Of a DNA stretch of 64,000 nucleotides, positions 28,891 to 37,866 are shown piece by piece (the first letter of the stretch is position 1; each line of letters begins with the position of its first letter). Where the stretch lies: the NCBI GenBank assembly GCA_905182375.1, contig CAJJBF010000009.1, positions 231,984 through 295,983 of the forward strand. Reading direction: 5' to 3'. Source of the stretch: Flammeovirgaceae bacterium UBA4465. GTDB lineage: Bacteria > Bacteroidota > Bacteroidia > Cytophagales > Cyclobacteriaceae. The notes beneath the pieces are model-generated. The model did no database searches, was not told the origin of the DNA, and saw only the letters and a program-made list of their open reading frames with translations. The position numbers and the translations under genes were made by a program.

Positions 28891-30648
28891 TTAATTCTTT
28901 TCTATTTGTATACCTAAGGTCGTTAATTGTTCTTCATCAAGTAATGAGGGAGAATCGATCATCACATCTCTTCCGGAACTATTTTTAGGAAATGCAATAA
29001 AATCCCTAATACTCTCTGCACCTCCAAATAAGGAACATAATCTATCTAAACCAAAAGCAATGCCTCCATGAGGAGGTGCTCCGTACTCAAATGCACCCAA
29101 AAGAAATCCAAATTGTGCTGCTGCCTCTTCCTTTGTGAATCCCAAGGCATCAAACATTTTGGACTGTAGCGCTCTTTTGTGAATTCTAATGGAACCTCCA
29201 CCTATTTCTACACCATTGATGACCATATCATAGGCTGATGCTTTGATGGACTCTGGAGCCGTATCTACTTGGTCCATATATTCACTCTTTGGAGATGTGA
29301 AAGGATGGTGCATCGCGTGATAGCGTTGGGTCTCTTCATCCCATTCAAGCAATGGGAAGTCAATGACCCAAACGGGACAGATTTTATCATTGGGCCTTAG
29401 TTTCAATCGATCACCCATTTCAAGACGTAGGTCATTCAATGCTTTTCGAGTCTGTTCTTTTTTCCCCGCCAAAATAAGCATTAAATCTCCGGGTTTTGCC
29501 TCAAAAGATTTTGCCCAAGTACTCAAGGCGTCTTGATCAAAGAATTTATCTACTGAGGATTTGAAAGAGCCATCCAAATTGTACTTTACATAAATCAACC
29601 CCGTAGCGCCCACTTGAGGTTTCCGGACGAAATCAACCAACTCGTCGAGTTGTTTTCGTGAATATGTGGCACCATCCTTCGCATTGATTCCCACAACCAA
29701 TTCTGCGGCATTAAATAGGGGGAAATCTGTAGCTCCAATAACTTCATTGAGTTCAACAAAACGCATCTCAAACCTTAAATCTGGCTTATCTGAACCATAA
29801 TATCTTAATGCATCTGTATACGTTATTCTTGGGAATTTGGTTAAATCAATTTGCTTTATCTCTTTGAATAAAAAGGTCACGAGTCCCTCAAAAATTTCTA
29901 AAATATCTTCCTGTTCTACAAAAGACATTTCACAGTCAATCTGTGTGAATTCTGGCTGTCGATCTGCCCTCAAGTCCTCATCTCTAAAACACTTAACAAT
30001 CTGATAATATCTGTCTAGACCCGAAACCATTAGCAACTGTTTGAAGGTTTGCGGTGATTGTGGCAAGGCATAAAATTGCCCTGGATTCATTCTTGATGGA
30101 ACGATGAAATCTCTAGCACCCTCTGGAGTGGATTTAATTAAATAAGGTGTCTCTACCTCAATAAATTCTTGGTCGTCAAGATAAGCCCTGGTTTTACGGC
30201 TGACTTGATGTCTGAGTTCTAGATTCTTTCTAACCGGTGCTCTTCGAAGGTCAAGATACCTGTATTTCATCCTCAACTCATCCCCTCCATCCGTTTCATC
30301 TTCGATTAAAAAGGGAGGCAACGCTGCCTCGTTTAAGATTTCTAAATGATGTACCTGTATTTCAATATCACCAGTAGGCAGCTTAGGATTTTTCGACAAC
30401 CTCTCGATTACTCTTCCTTTTACTCTAATGACATATTCTCGACCTAAAGTACGTACTAAGACCATCAATGCTTCCGGTGTAGATCCTTCTTCAAACATCA
30501 ATTGAGTCATTCCATATCTATCTCTAAGATCAATCCAAGCCCTACCTCCCTTGTCTCTGATCCTTTGTACCCACCCACAAATGGTCACCTCTTGGCCTAC
30601 ATGATCCTCTCTTAATTCTCCACAATTGTTTGTCCTGAGCATAGCCAC
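28891..30648 (-). CDS. aspS: Aspartyl-tRNA synthetase
   Basis: The 585-residue class II synthetase has the N-terminal OB-fold anticodon-binding domain ([23 protein letters not shown]), motif 2 with [18 protein letters not shown] and the bacterial GAD insertion domain (about 290-400). Motif 3 follows as [18 protein letters not shown]. Presence of the GAD domain and length of about 590 mark the bacterial type. It sits upstream of the GDPD gene on the same strand with 46 bases between them. Confidence 0.97.
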   Translation of the reverse strand: MAMLRTNNCGELREDHVGQEVTICGWVQRIRDKGGRAWIDLRDRYGMTQLMFEEGSTPEALMVLVRTLGREYVIRVKGRVIERLSKNPKLPTGDIEIQVHHLEILNEAALPPFLIEDETDGGDELRMKYRYLDLRRAPVRKNLELRHQVSRKTRAYLDDQEFIEVETPYLIKSTPEGARDFIVPSRMNPGQFYALPQSPQTFKQLLMVSGLDRYYQIVKCFRDEDLRADRQPEFTQIDCEMSFVEQEDILEIFEGLVTFLFKEIKQIDLTKFPRITYTDALRYYGSDKPDLRFEMRFVELNEVIGATDFPLFNAAELVVGINAKDGATYSRKQLDELVDFVRKPQVGATGLIYVKYNLDGSFKSSVDKFFDQDALSTWAKSFEAKPGDLMLILAGKKEQTRKALNDLRLEMGDRLKLRPNDKICPVWVIDFPLLEWDEETQRYHAMHHPFTSPKSEYMDQVDTAPESIKASAYDMVINGVEIGGGSIRIHKRALQSKMFDALGFTKEEAAAQFGFLLGAFEYGAPPHGGIAFGLDRLCSLFGGAESIRDFIAFPKNSSGRDVMIDSPSLLDEEQLTTLGIQIEKN

Positions 30649-30761
30649 TAACCGCTTTAAAGGGTAGAAATAGTATTTCTGAGTATAGATTTATTTAAAA
30701 GATTTCCCGATCACTTTGGAGGCTTATTTTCATAGGTGGCCGAAAATCTGAACTTTTAAGA

Positions 30762-31217
30762 TCAAACTTTAAGCTTGACTTTGGTAGCCGTTGGACCCTT
30801 AGGACCCATCTCTATTTCAAAAGTGACCGCATTATTATCCTTAATTGGGTCTATTGTGTTATTAATATGTACAAAAATACTGTTCTGATTCGCCATATCT
30901 CTGATAAACCCATATCCTTTGGAATCATTAAAAAACGTTACAATTCCATTTCTTATCAAGTCTTCCGGTTCAGCCGCCTCATCTTTAGGCACACTAATAG
31001 AAATGCTTTCTGCAACTACTTCTTGATCTTGAAAAGCAGGGTCAGGTGGTGTTTCAGAAATATTCCCAAATTCATCCACATAAGCTATCATATCTTCCAA
31101 ATCTCCTGACTTATCAGATTCCTTTCGGGCCGCCTTTTTTTCCACTTTAAGCTTTCTTTTCTTTTCTTTTTTATTCCTTATTTCTTTTTTATTAAATGTT
31201 TCTTGTGATCTAGCCAT
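30762..31217 (-). CDS. Cold-shock domain protein with charged N-terminal extension
   Basis: The 151-residue product starts MARSQETFNKKEIRNKKEKK, a strongly basic helical extension, followed by an acidic linker with MIAYVDEFGNISETPPDP. The C-terminal cold-shock domain starts GIVTFFNDSKGYGFI and carries the RNP1-like KGYGFI and RNP2-like IFVHINN motifs that bind single-stranded RNA or DNA. This fused form is typical of Bacteroidota. The frame extends upstream to 31280, but the MARSQETF start is the conserved one. The role is likely RNA chaperoning. Confidence 0.88.
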   Translation of the reverse strand: MARSQETFNKKEIRNKKEKKRKLKVEKKAARKESDKSGDLEDMIAYVDEFGNISETPPDPAFQDQEVVAESISISVPKDEAAEPEDLIRNGIVTFFNDSKGYGFIRDMANQNSIFVHINNTIDPIKDNNAVTFEIEMGPKGPTATKVKLKV

Positions 31218-31351
31218 ATATCTTAATCTATAATTTTGAAAATAACGACTGATGCCATTCAACAAGTCATTATATTCCAATATGTAAAGGTACTTTATGT
31301 AATTTAAACGAACATTATTAAATTAAAAAAGTGTGAAAAGTGACTTAGCAT

Positions 31352-32227
31352 TTATAATGACAATGCTTGAGCCATGGTTTCTCCAATGTCTGCGGGTGAA
31401 TTTGCGACGAAAATACCACATTCCCTCATGATTCTCATCTTTGCTTCAGCAGTATCGTCAGCCCCTCCGATAATCGCGCCAGCATGTCCCATTCTTTTGC
31501 CTTTCGGGGCCGTTTGGCCCGCGATGAAACCTACCACTGGTTTTGGATTATTTTGAGCCTTGATCCATTGAGCTGCATCAGCCTCATACTGACCCCCAAT
31601 TTCACCAATCATGACAATTACTTCTGTTTCAGGATCAGCCATCAATAGTTGAACGGCCTCTTTGGTAGAGGTTCCTATAATGGGATCTCCGCCAATGCCG
31701 ATCGCAGTCGAAATCCCATAGCCTGCTTTGACCACTTGATCCGCTGCTTCATAGGTCAGTGTTCCCGATTTTGAAACAATCCCCACATTCCCCTTCTTAA
31801 AAATAAAACCAGGCATGATGCCTACCTTAGCTTCATCTGGAGTGATTACTCCTGGACAGTTCGGCCCTATCAATATGGCCCCCTTTGATTTAGCATAGGG
31901 TTTGGCCATCATCATGTCTTTCACAGGAATACCCTCGGTAATGGTGATAATTATCTTAATATCTGCATCCGCTGCTTCCATGATTGCATCTGCAGCAAAA
32001 GCTGGAGGGACAAAAATGATGGTGGTATCTGCTCCAACGGCGTCAACGGCCTCTTGTACTGTATTGAATACGGGAAGTCCGAGATGTACTTGGCCTCCTT
32101 TTCCTGGGGTCACACCCCCCAAAACAGGAGATCCATATTCAATCATTTGAGAAGCATGGAAGGAACCTTCTGTGCCTGTAAAACCTTGCACAATTATTTT
32201 TGATGATTTGTTTACTAAGACGCTCAT
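31352..32227 (-). CDS. sucD: Succinyl-CoA synthetase alpha subunit (ADP-forming)
   Basis: SucD with SucC converts succinyl-CoA to succinate with formation of ATP. The 291-residue protein has the CoA-binding N-terminal fold (QGFTGTEGSFHASQMIEYGS), GPNCPGVITP, and the active-site His phosphorylated during catalysis in GHAGAIIGG (about residue 247). Length is normal. sucC is not adjacent, which is common in Bacteroidota. The gene stands alone between the cold-shock protein and the kds operon. Confidence 0.96.
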   Translation of the reverse strand: MSVLVNKSSKIIVQGFTGTEGSFHASQMIEYGSPVLGGVTPGKGGQVHLGLPVFNTVQEAVDAVGADTTIIFVPPAFAADAIMEAADADIKIIITITEGIPVKDMMMAKPYAKSKGAILIGPNCPGVITPDEAKVGIMPGFIFKKGNVGIVSKSGTLTYEAADQVVKAGYGISTAIGIGGDPIIGTSTKEAVQLLMADPETEVIVMIGEIGGQYEADAAQWIKAQNNPKPVVGFIAGQTAPKGKRMGHAGAIIGGADDTAEAKMRIMRECGIFVANSPADIGETMAQALSL

Positions 32228-32307
32228 GATTTATATTAAATTCACGCAAAAATAGTCTAATTGAGGCCAAACTCAAATGATCTCAAAGAAGATATCTGCT
32301 TGTCGTT

Positions 32308-32793
32308 CTAACTAATAGATAATCCGCTTTTTAAAAGGTGATGATCTATAAATTCTCTTACGGCTCCAGCTCCTCCATTTTTTTGCATAACCCGTTGTGC
32401 AATTTTAAGTACTTCCTCACTTGAATCAGCAGGACAAGCAGCACAGCCTACTGCTTTCATCACCTCTATATCATTGATATCATCTCCCATATAAGCAACC
32501 TCATTTCGGCTCAAACCCAACTTGATAAGCCATTGATCCATAACCTCTAATTTAGGCTTTTGTCCTACATAGACATATTTCAAACCTAACATATCAGCTC
32601 GGTCATCAATCATTTTACTTGAATAACTGTGACTGATGATGCCCACTTCAATCCCCTGAGAAATAGCCTTTCTAATCCCCATACCATCTTTTGCGTTGAA
32701 TTTTTTATATTGCTTCCCTTCATCCGATAGGTAAATACCTCCGTCAGTAAGGGTCCCATCTACGTCTAGAATTAAAAATTTTATGTCTCCCAT
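32308..32793 (-). CDS. kdsC: 3-deoxy-D-manno-octulosonate 8-phosphate phosphatase
   Basis: KdsC removes phosphate from Kdo-8-P in lipopolysaccharide synthesis. The 161-residue HAD-superfamily protein has motif I ILDVDGTLTDGGIYLSDEG (nucleophile and acid Asp residues), motif II Ser in IISHSYSS, and motif IV YMGDDINDIEVM. It is the C-type, cap-less HAD size seen for KdsC tetramers. It overlaps kdsA by one base as last gene of the kdsD-kdsA-kdsC operon. The gene order supports the assignment. Confidence 0.94.
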   Translation of the reverse strand: MGDIKFLILDVDGTLTDGGIYLSDEGKQYKKFNAKDGMGIRKAISQGIEVGIISHSYSSKMIDDRADMLGLKYVYVGQKPKLEVMDQWLIKLGLSRNEVAYMGDDINDIEVMKAVGCAACPADSSEEVLKIAQRVMQKNGGAGAVREFIDHHLLKSGLSIS

Positions 32794-33572
32794 TATGATG
32801 TAATTGCCTTTCTTACTTTGACTACTTTTTGTAAAAGACCCCTCAATTCATCAAGAGGAAGCATTGATTTTCCATCACTCAACGCCTGGTCGGGATTTGG
32901 GTGGGTTTCTATAAATAAACCATCTGCACCCGTAGCGATAGCAGATAAAGCCACCGAAGCGATCATTTCAGGATCTCCACCGCTGATGCCATCTTTTTGA
33001 TTGGGCTGTTGCAATGAATGTGTACAATCCATGACTACCGGTACACCATGCTTTTTGAGCTTGGGGACTGCCGTTACATCGACGACTAGATTTTCATAAC
33101 CAAAAGTAAAGCCCCGTTCACAAAGCCATATATTTTGATTACCTGTGGACTGAACCTTTTCCAAAGGATATTTCATAGCCTCGGGCGATACGAATTGTCC
33201 CTTTTTGATACTTACACCTTTCCCCGTTTGGCCTGCCGAAAGCAACAACTCTGTCTGCCTACATAAAAAAGCGGGGATTTGTAATATATCTACAAAATTG
33301 GCTACCAATTCGGGTTCATGACTTTCATGCACATCCGTGATGGTTCGCACACCTAGTTCTCGTCCAACCCCTTGTAAAATCTCCAAGCTTTCTTGAAACC
33401 CAATCCCTTTAAAACTATCTATCCGGCTCCTGTTTGCTTTTTTATAAGAAGCTTTAAAAATAAAATCAATGCCCAACTCATCACAAATTGACTTGACTTC
33501 CTTTCCTATAACAAAAGGAGTCTCGCTATTTTCAATAATACAAGGACCTGCGATCAAAAATAATTTATTCAT
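32793..33572 (-). CDS. kdsA: 3-deoxy-8-phosphooctulonate synthase
   Basis: KdsA condenses phosphoenolpyruvate with arabinose 5-phosphate to give Kdo-8-P. The 259-residue TIM-barrel product begins LFLIAGPCIIENSE and contains FKASYKKANRSRIDSF, DVHE for metal and substrate, and VVMDCTHSLQQPN. The DCTHS segment has Cys at the metal-site equivalent of one class, but near the N-terminus the metal Cys is also present (GPCIIE), suggesting the metal-dependent form. It overlaps kdsD by eight bases and kdsC by one. Confidence 0.95.
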   Translation of the reverse strand: MNKLFLIAGPCIIENSETPFVIGKEVKSICDELGIDFIFKASYKKANRSRIDSFKGIGFQESLEILQGVGRELGVRTITDVHESHEPELVANFVDILQIPAFLCRQTELLLSAGQTGKGVSIKKGQFVSPEAMKYPLEKVQSTGNQNIWLCERGFTFGYENLVVDVTAVPKLKKHGVPVVMDCTHSLQQPNQKDGISGGDPEMIASVALSAIATGADGLFIETHPNPDQALSDGKSMLPLDELRGLLQKVVKVRKAITS

Positions 33573-34170
33573 TGTTTCTACTTTTTTTTCCTAAATAACC
33601 ACTATGGTGCCTTTTGGCATAATCTTCTTTAGTAAAATTGATTTTTTGCATCAAAGTGACTACCACGATATCACCCAAAACCGTCATAACCGTAGTACTC
33701 GTCGTGGGTGTCAAGCCTAATGGACAAATTTCTTGGGGATTGCCTGTAGCTATAGAGACATCGGCTAAATGTCCCAATTCGTTTTCAGGATGCCCAGTGA
33801 GCGTAATCAATCTCATCGATGGATACAACACTCTTGCCAATGACACCAATTGAATAATTTCTTCGGTACACCCAGAATTAGAAATCAATAAAAGAATATC
33901 TTGCTCTTGAAGCATTCCTAAATCGCCATGCTGTGCTTCTGCCGGATGCATAAAAACAGCAGGTGTTCCTGTTGAACTCAGCGTTGTCGCAATATTATAT
34001 CCTATTTGACCCGCTTTTCCCATACCGCTCACGACCACCTTCCCTTTTTGAACATGCACCGCTTGAAAAATCAAATCTATAGCTTGCCCTATGCTGTTAT
34101 CAGTGGGTATATTTTGGATAGCCTTTAACTCCTTTTTAATTAAACCCTCAATTAATCCTGCCATTGTCAA
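33565..34170 (-). CDS. kdsD: Arabinose-5-phosphate isomerase, SIS domain only
   Basis: The enzyme interconverts ribulose 5-phosphate and arabinose 5-phosphate, the precursor of Kdo. The 201-residue protein is just the SIS domain: GKVVVSGMGKAGQIGYNIA, the HPAEAQHGDLGML motif, ISNSGCTEEI, and a C-terminal TKEDYAKRHHSGYLGKK tail typical of the family. The usual enzyme has about 320 residues with two CBS domains after the SIS domain, which are absent here, and the protein ends naturally before kdsA. It is the first gene of kdsD-kdsA-kdsC, which confirms the role. SIS-only isomerases of this kind are known in some bacteria. Confidence 0.9.
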   Translation of the reverse strand: MTMAGLIEGLIKKELKAIQNIPTDNSIGQAIDLIFQAVHVQKGKVVVSGMGKAGQIGYNIATTLSSTGTPAVFMHPAEAQHGDLGMLQEQDILLLISNSGCTEEIIQLVSLARVLYPSMRLITLTGHPENELGHLADVSIATGNPQEICPLGLTPTTSTTVMTVLGDIVVVTLMQKINFTKEDYAKRHHSGYLGKKSRNNE

Positions 34171-34349
34171 TGAAAAAATATGATCTCACGCAAAGATAAG
34201 ATAACAGCCCAAAGAAACATGATTAAAAAAGTTAAGGACCCCTTAGAATTACTCAAAGTATGAAGTTTTGAATCTTTTAATTAAAATTTGAACTAAAAAG
34301 GCAAAAAAAGTGTAAATATTATAAGAAAATTTGTGTAGTGTTTAGTTGG

Positions 34350-34378
34350 AAGCGACCCAAAACGGGTCGCTTTTTTTA
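34350..34378 (+). terminator. Orphan intrinsic terminator
   Basis: AAGCGACCC (34350-34358) and GGGTCGCTT (34364-34372) form a nine-base-pair stem with a five-base loop and run into T7. It points rightward, but no plus-strand gene lies upstream, because kdsD diverges to the left. It may end a small RNA or shield ltaE from antisense transcription. Confidence 0.85.
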
Positions 34379-34536
34379 TTTTAACAACTTAATTAGGCCA
34401 CACAAAAAAAATAAACCTGCCTGTTTGTTTTCATTTCTCACAGAAATATTGATAAAATGCAATTTCAATGGTATTTTTAGAAAATCTCTAAAAGAATGAC
34501 CAGAAAAAAATTACAAAAACTAAACGCATTGAGTTC

Positions 34537-35553
34537 ATGATTGACTTAAGAAGTGACACCATCACCAAGCCAACACCCAATATGCTTGAGGCCATGTTCA
34601 GCGCTCCTGTTGGCGACGACGTATTTGAGGATGACCCTTCTGTTAATTTGCTCCAGGATAAAGCCTCAGAGCTGTTTAACATGCCGGCAGCCTTATTTTG
34701 TCCCTCTGGAACCATGACGAATCAAATTGCAATAAGGATTAACACCTCTCCTCAAGATGAAGTTATTTGTGATCAAAATGCACATATCTATTTGTATGAA
34801 GGTGGGGGAATGATGCTGAACTCTATGGTGTCTCCAAAATTATTAATGGGTGATAAAGGAAGACTAACTGCGGAAATGATCGCCGCAGCTATCAATCCTG
34901 ATGACATACATCGGCCCAAGACCCGTTTGGTTGCATTAGAAAATACGATGAATAAGGGGGGGGGTGCTATTTATGACTTTAAGGAGATCATTAAAATTGC
35001 AACTGTGTGTAAAAAAAATGAATTGAAATTACATATGGATGGAGCCCGACTGTTCAATGCATTGGCTGAATCACAGGAGACTCCAGCAGATTATGGTGCC
35101 CTTTTTAATACCATTTCCATTTGCTTTTCCAAAGGTTTGGGGGCTCCTGTTGGATCCATGTTGATCGGTACAAAGGATGCTATAAATCAGGCGAAAAGAG
35201 TTCGAAAAGCCATGGGCGGGGGCATGCGACAAGCGGGTTATCTCGCCGCAGCTTGCACGTATGCATTGGATCATCACCTAGATAAAATCAAGGATGATCA
35301 TAGAAGGGCACAAACCTTAGCTTCAGCTATCGAAAATCTTTCTTTTGTGAGTGCACTCTATCCCGTCCAAACAAATATCATCATCATAGCATTAAAGCCA
35401 GATCGCTCACCAAAAATATTTCTTCATCAATTAGAAAAAAAAGGCTTGTTAGCCATTGGCTTTGGTAAGGGACTTATTCGATTGGTCACGCATTTAGATT
35501 TTAATGATGATCAAATGGAAAAAGTAATCCATATTTTCAAATCTCTTGAATAA
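34537..35553 (+). CDS. ltaE: Low-specificity L-threonine aldolase
   Basis: The PLP enzyme cleaves threonine or allo-threonine to glycine and acetaldehyde. The 338-residue protein starts MIDLRSDTITKPTPNMLEAM and continues GDDVFEDDPSVN, both family hallmarks. It has the HMDGARLFNA region for the cofactor and Lys in CFSKGLGAPVGSML as the Schiff-base residue, followed by KAMGGGMRQAGYLAAACTYAL. Length is normal. It is separated by 367 bases from the divergent kdsD operon, with an orphan terminator in between. Confidence 0.93.
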   Translation: MIDLRSDTITKPTPNMLEAMFSAPVGDDVFEDDPSVNLLQDKASELFNMPAALFCPSGTMTNQIAIRINTSPQDEVICDQNAHIYLYEGGGMMLNSMVSPKLLMGDKGRLTAEMIAAAINPDDIHRPKTRLVALENTMNKGGGAIYDFKEIIKIATVCKKNELKLHMDGARLFNALAESQETPADYGALFNTISICFSKGLGAPVGSMLIGTKDAINQAKRVRKAMGGGMRQAGYLAAACTYALDHHLDKIKDDHRRAQTLASAIENLSFVSALYPVQTNIIIIALKPDRSPKIFLHQLEKKGLLAIGFGKGLIRLVTHLDFNDDQMEKVIHIFKSLE

Positions 35554-35654
35554 ATCTCTTTTCTTTACCTTTACCTAAACTAGTTTGCCCATTGACTAGG
35601 TTCTGTCGAAATGAATTATACCAATGTTAATGCAGTCACATAAATTTTGAAAAA

Positions 35655-36248
35655 ATGAAAAATAAAATAAACATATTGATTCTAGGGTTTTTATTAACTT
35701 CAGGAAGCTTGTTAGCTCAAAAAGCCGAATTCGGAATAAAAGGAGGGGTAAATATTCCTACCTCTGACGCCGTCATCGGCGCTAATTTGGAGCAGTCTGG
35801 TGCTTCGGGATATCATGCCGGGATTTTTGCCAAATTCAAATTTGCATTTATTGGTATCAGCCCTGAACTTCAATACTCATTTCAGAATATAGATTTCAAT
35901 GATGGCTCTACTAATAAAAATCAAGAATCTGCCTATTTAGACCTTCCCATTATGCTGCGCTTCTATCTACCCGCTGGTCTGAATTTCCAACTTGGACCCC
36001 AGTTTGGCTATTTGATGTCTGCGAAGCAGATTACACATTCTAGCGATGCTGAGATAAACATAAAAGATGAGTTATTAAATTCTAATATATCTATAAATCT
36101 AGGTATTGGATGGGATCTGCCCTTTGGACTCGATGTCTATGGAAGGTATAATATTGGTGTTTCAGATGTCAATGACCCCGCTTCAGCTTCAACTGCCATT
36201 CAAAATTCTATGATTCAAATATCCGTGGCCTATTCTTTAAAGAAGTGA
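35655..36248 (+). CDS. Outer-membrane beta-barrel protein (porin family)
   Basis: The 197-residue protein has a cleavable signal peptide (ILILGFLLTSGSLLAQ) and then alternating beta strands with the fold of small eight-stranded barrels: KAEFGIKGGVNIPTSD, GISPELQYSF, LPIMLRFYLPAGLNFQLGPQ and a terminal strand MIQISVAYSLKK. This is the PorT/OMP_b-brl_2 type seen in many copies in Bacteroidota. Specific function is unknown. It could be a structural or adhesive outer-membrane protein. Confidence 0.82.
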   Translation: MKNKINILILGFLLTSGSLLAQKAEFGIKGGVNIPTSDAVIGANLEQSGASGYHAGIFAKFKFAFIGISPELQYSFQNIDFNDGSTNKNQESAYLDLPIMLRFYLPAGLNFQLGPQFGYLMSAKQITHSSDAEINIKDELLNSNISINLGIGWDLPFGLDVYGRYNIGVSDVNDPASASTAIQNSMIQISVAYSLKK

Positions 36249-36279
36249 AGCCCTCTTTTTAAAGAAAAACTAAAAAATT

Positions 36280-37656
36280 TTAATAATAAGCACCAAACAA
36301 GATCATCATCTCATCTGTACTTCTTAAACCAAACCGAAGACTGTTTGAACTTGGGTTATCATAAGTAGTCTCTAGTCTAAACCCTTGACCGGACTCGAGT
36401 ACCAAGGGTGGATCAAACTCCTTGATTGGGGGATGCTCCCAATCATAAGTAATATAAACCAATTCCCCATCATTTTCACCCCCCGCAGCATACACTCTAA
36501 ACTCTGTCATGTTGCTGTGTGCATGGGAAAAAAGCTGAAAAACATTCATCTTCTCTTCAGCAATAAAATCATAAACCACTTTATACTGCAAGGTATTAGC
36601 AGGAATGTAAATATCATCATTATTTACATCTAACAACTTAGCCACATGAACCACCTCGCTCTCTGGAACTGTATGCAGATTGGCATACACTTCGCCTTCA
36701 ATATCTTCAGTACCCTTATTTACATAATGGCTATTCAAATCAAATCCAAAATCGGCTGGTATCTTGAAGGCGACACCTTCAGGATAATGATAATCCATCT
36801 TGGGCCACTGCGTGCCTGTAATAAAGTCATGAAACTGCAGGTGAAATAAGACTGATTCTACATAATTATCCGACGCATCGTAAACATCTCTGGTCACTCC
36901 CTCCGGAGGGTACAAAAAGCTAGAGAGTCTATTATTAAACTGATAGATTAAAAAATGATGACTCCCCGATTGCATAGCGATTTCTACCCGGTTAACGTAG
37001 ACAGGTTCGGTATTATCTAATTTTTCATAAATAAATATTTCTCGATCCATTCCTGATCCAACAGTGAAAGGTTCGATATGAAATTGATAACCACTTTCAG
37101 GAACAGCAAGTGCTTCAAAAGGGGTCGGAGTATATCTTGCTTCATTAGTCAATAATTCCACACTCGCTACTTGACCTTCCTCAGGTGCTCCTGCCTCAAT
37201 CCATTGGCGGATAAACTCCAATTCACCATTGGTCAAAAAGTCGTCTCCCAATGGCATAATCGCCCCATATTCTGGATGATCTTGATAAAAATGGTCCATG
37301 TCATTAGCATTTATTTTTTCCCATAAAAAGCTTTTCGGCAAACTAGCATAGCCTTCGTCACCCACCAGCAACAAACCATCTTCGGCTCCGGCTACATTGC
37401 TAGGCACTCTGTTCATTAACTGCTCGTAAGAAACATCTGCAGTTAGAATAAGTCCAGATTGATTGGCATATGAGGCCCCCGTCGTATGGCAGCTAATGCA
37501 AGATTGATCCCATATTTCTGTTTGAATAACCTCGTAAGTAGTCAAATTGACCAGATCATTATTTGGCTCCGCTGTTTTTGATTCTTCCGTGTTGCACCCA
37601 ACCATCAGTAGCAACAAAGAAGGAATCGAATAGAATATTATTTTCATTGTTTTCAT
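36280..37656 (-). CDS. Lipoprotein with cytochrome c motif and copper monooxygenase-like domain
   Basis: After the second Met (37656) there is a lipoprotein signal (IPSLLLLMVGC). About 35 residues later comes one haem-binding CISCH motif, with a possible axial Met in GAIMPLGDD. The C-terminal two thirds resemble the PHM/DBH type II copper monooxygenase fold: ESGYQFHIEPF, SGSHHFLIYQF, FSHAHSNMTEFRVY with two His, and the terminal SLRFGLRSTDEMMILFG. Such proteins may hydroxylate a substrate with electrons from the attached haem. Substrate is unknown. Fusion of a mono-haem domain to this fold is found in marine and soil Bacteroidota. The 459-residue length is complete. Confidence 0.75.
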   Translation of the reverse strand: MKTMKIIFYSIPSLLLLMVGCNTEESKTAEPNNDLVNLTTYEVIQTEIWDQSCISCHTTGASYANQSGLILTADVSYEQLMNRVPSNVAGAEDGLLLVGDEGYASLPKSFLWEKINANDMDHFYQDHPEYGAIMPLGDDFLTNGELEFIRQWIEAGAPEEGQVASVELLTNEARYTPTPFEALAVPESGYQFHIEPFTVGSGMDREIFIYEKLDNTEPVYVNRVEIAMQSGSHHFLIYQFNNRLSSFLYPPEGVTRDVYDASDNYVESVLFHLQFHDFITGTQWPKMDYHYPEGVAFKIPADFGFDLNSHYVNKGTEDIEGEVYANLHTVPESEVVHVAKLLDVNNDDIYIPANTLQYKVVYDFIAEEKMNVFQLFSHAHSNMTEFRVYAAGGENDGELVYITYDWEHPPIKEFDPPLVLESGQGFRLETTYDNPSSNSLRFGLRSTDEMMILFGAYY

Positions 37657-37866
37657 TTTATAAAAATTAATTTTAAAAAAAATGGTCGTCAAAGGCTAGG
37701 TCGTTCATACAAGTAACAGAATCTTATCATTATCGTATGTTCAAACTTACGTCCTAAAAAGATGACATGTAATCGTTTTTGTTGATTTTTCATCTGAATA
37801 CTCAAAGAATAATTGACCTAAAATGATCCTAAATGCTTGGAAATTAAATATATTGAGTTTCACTAA

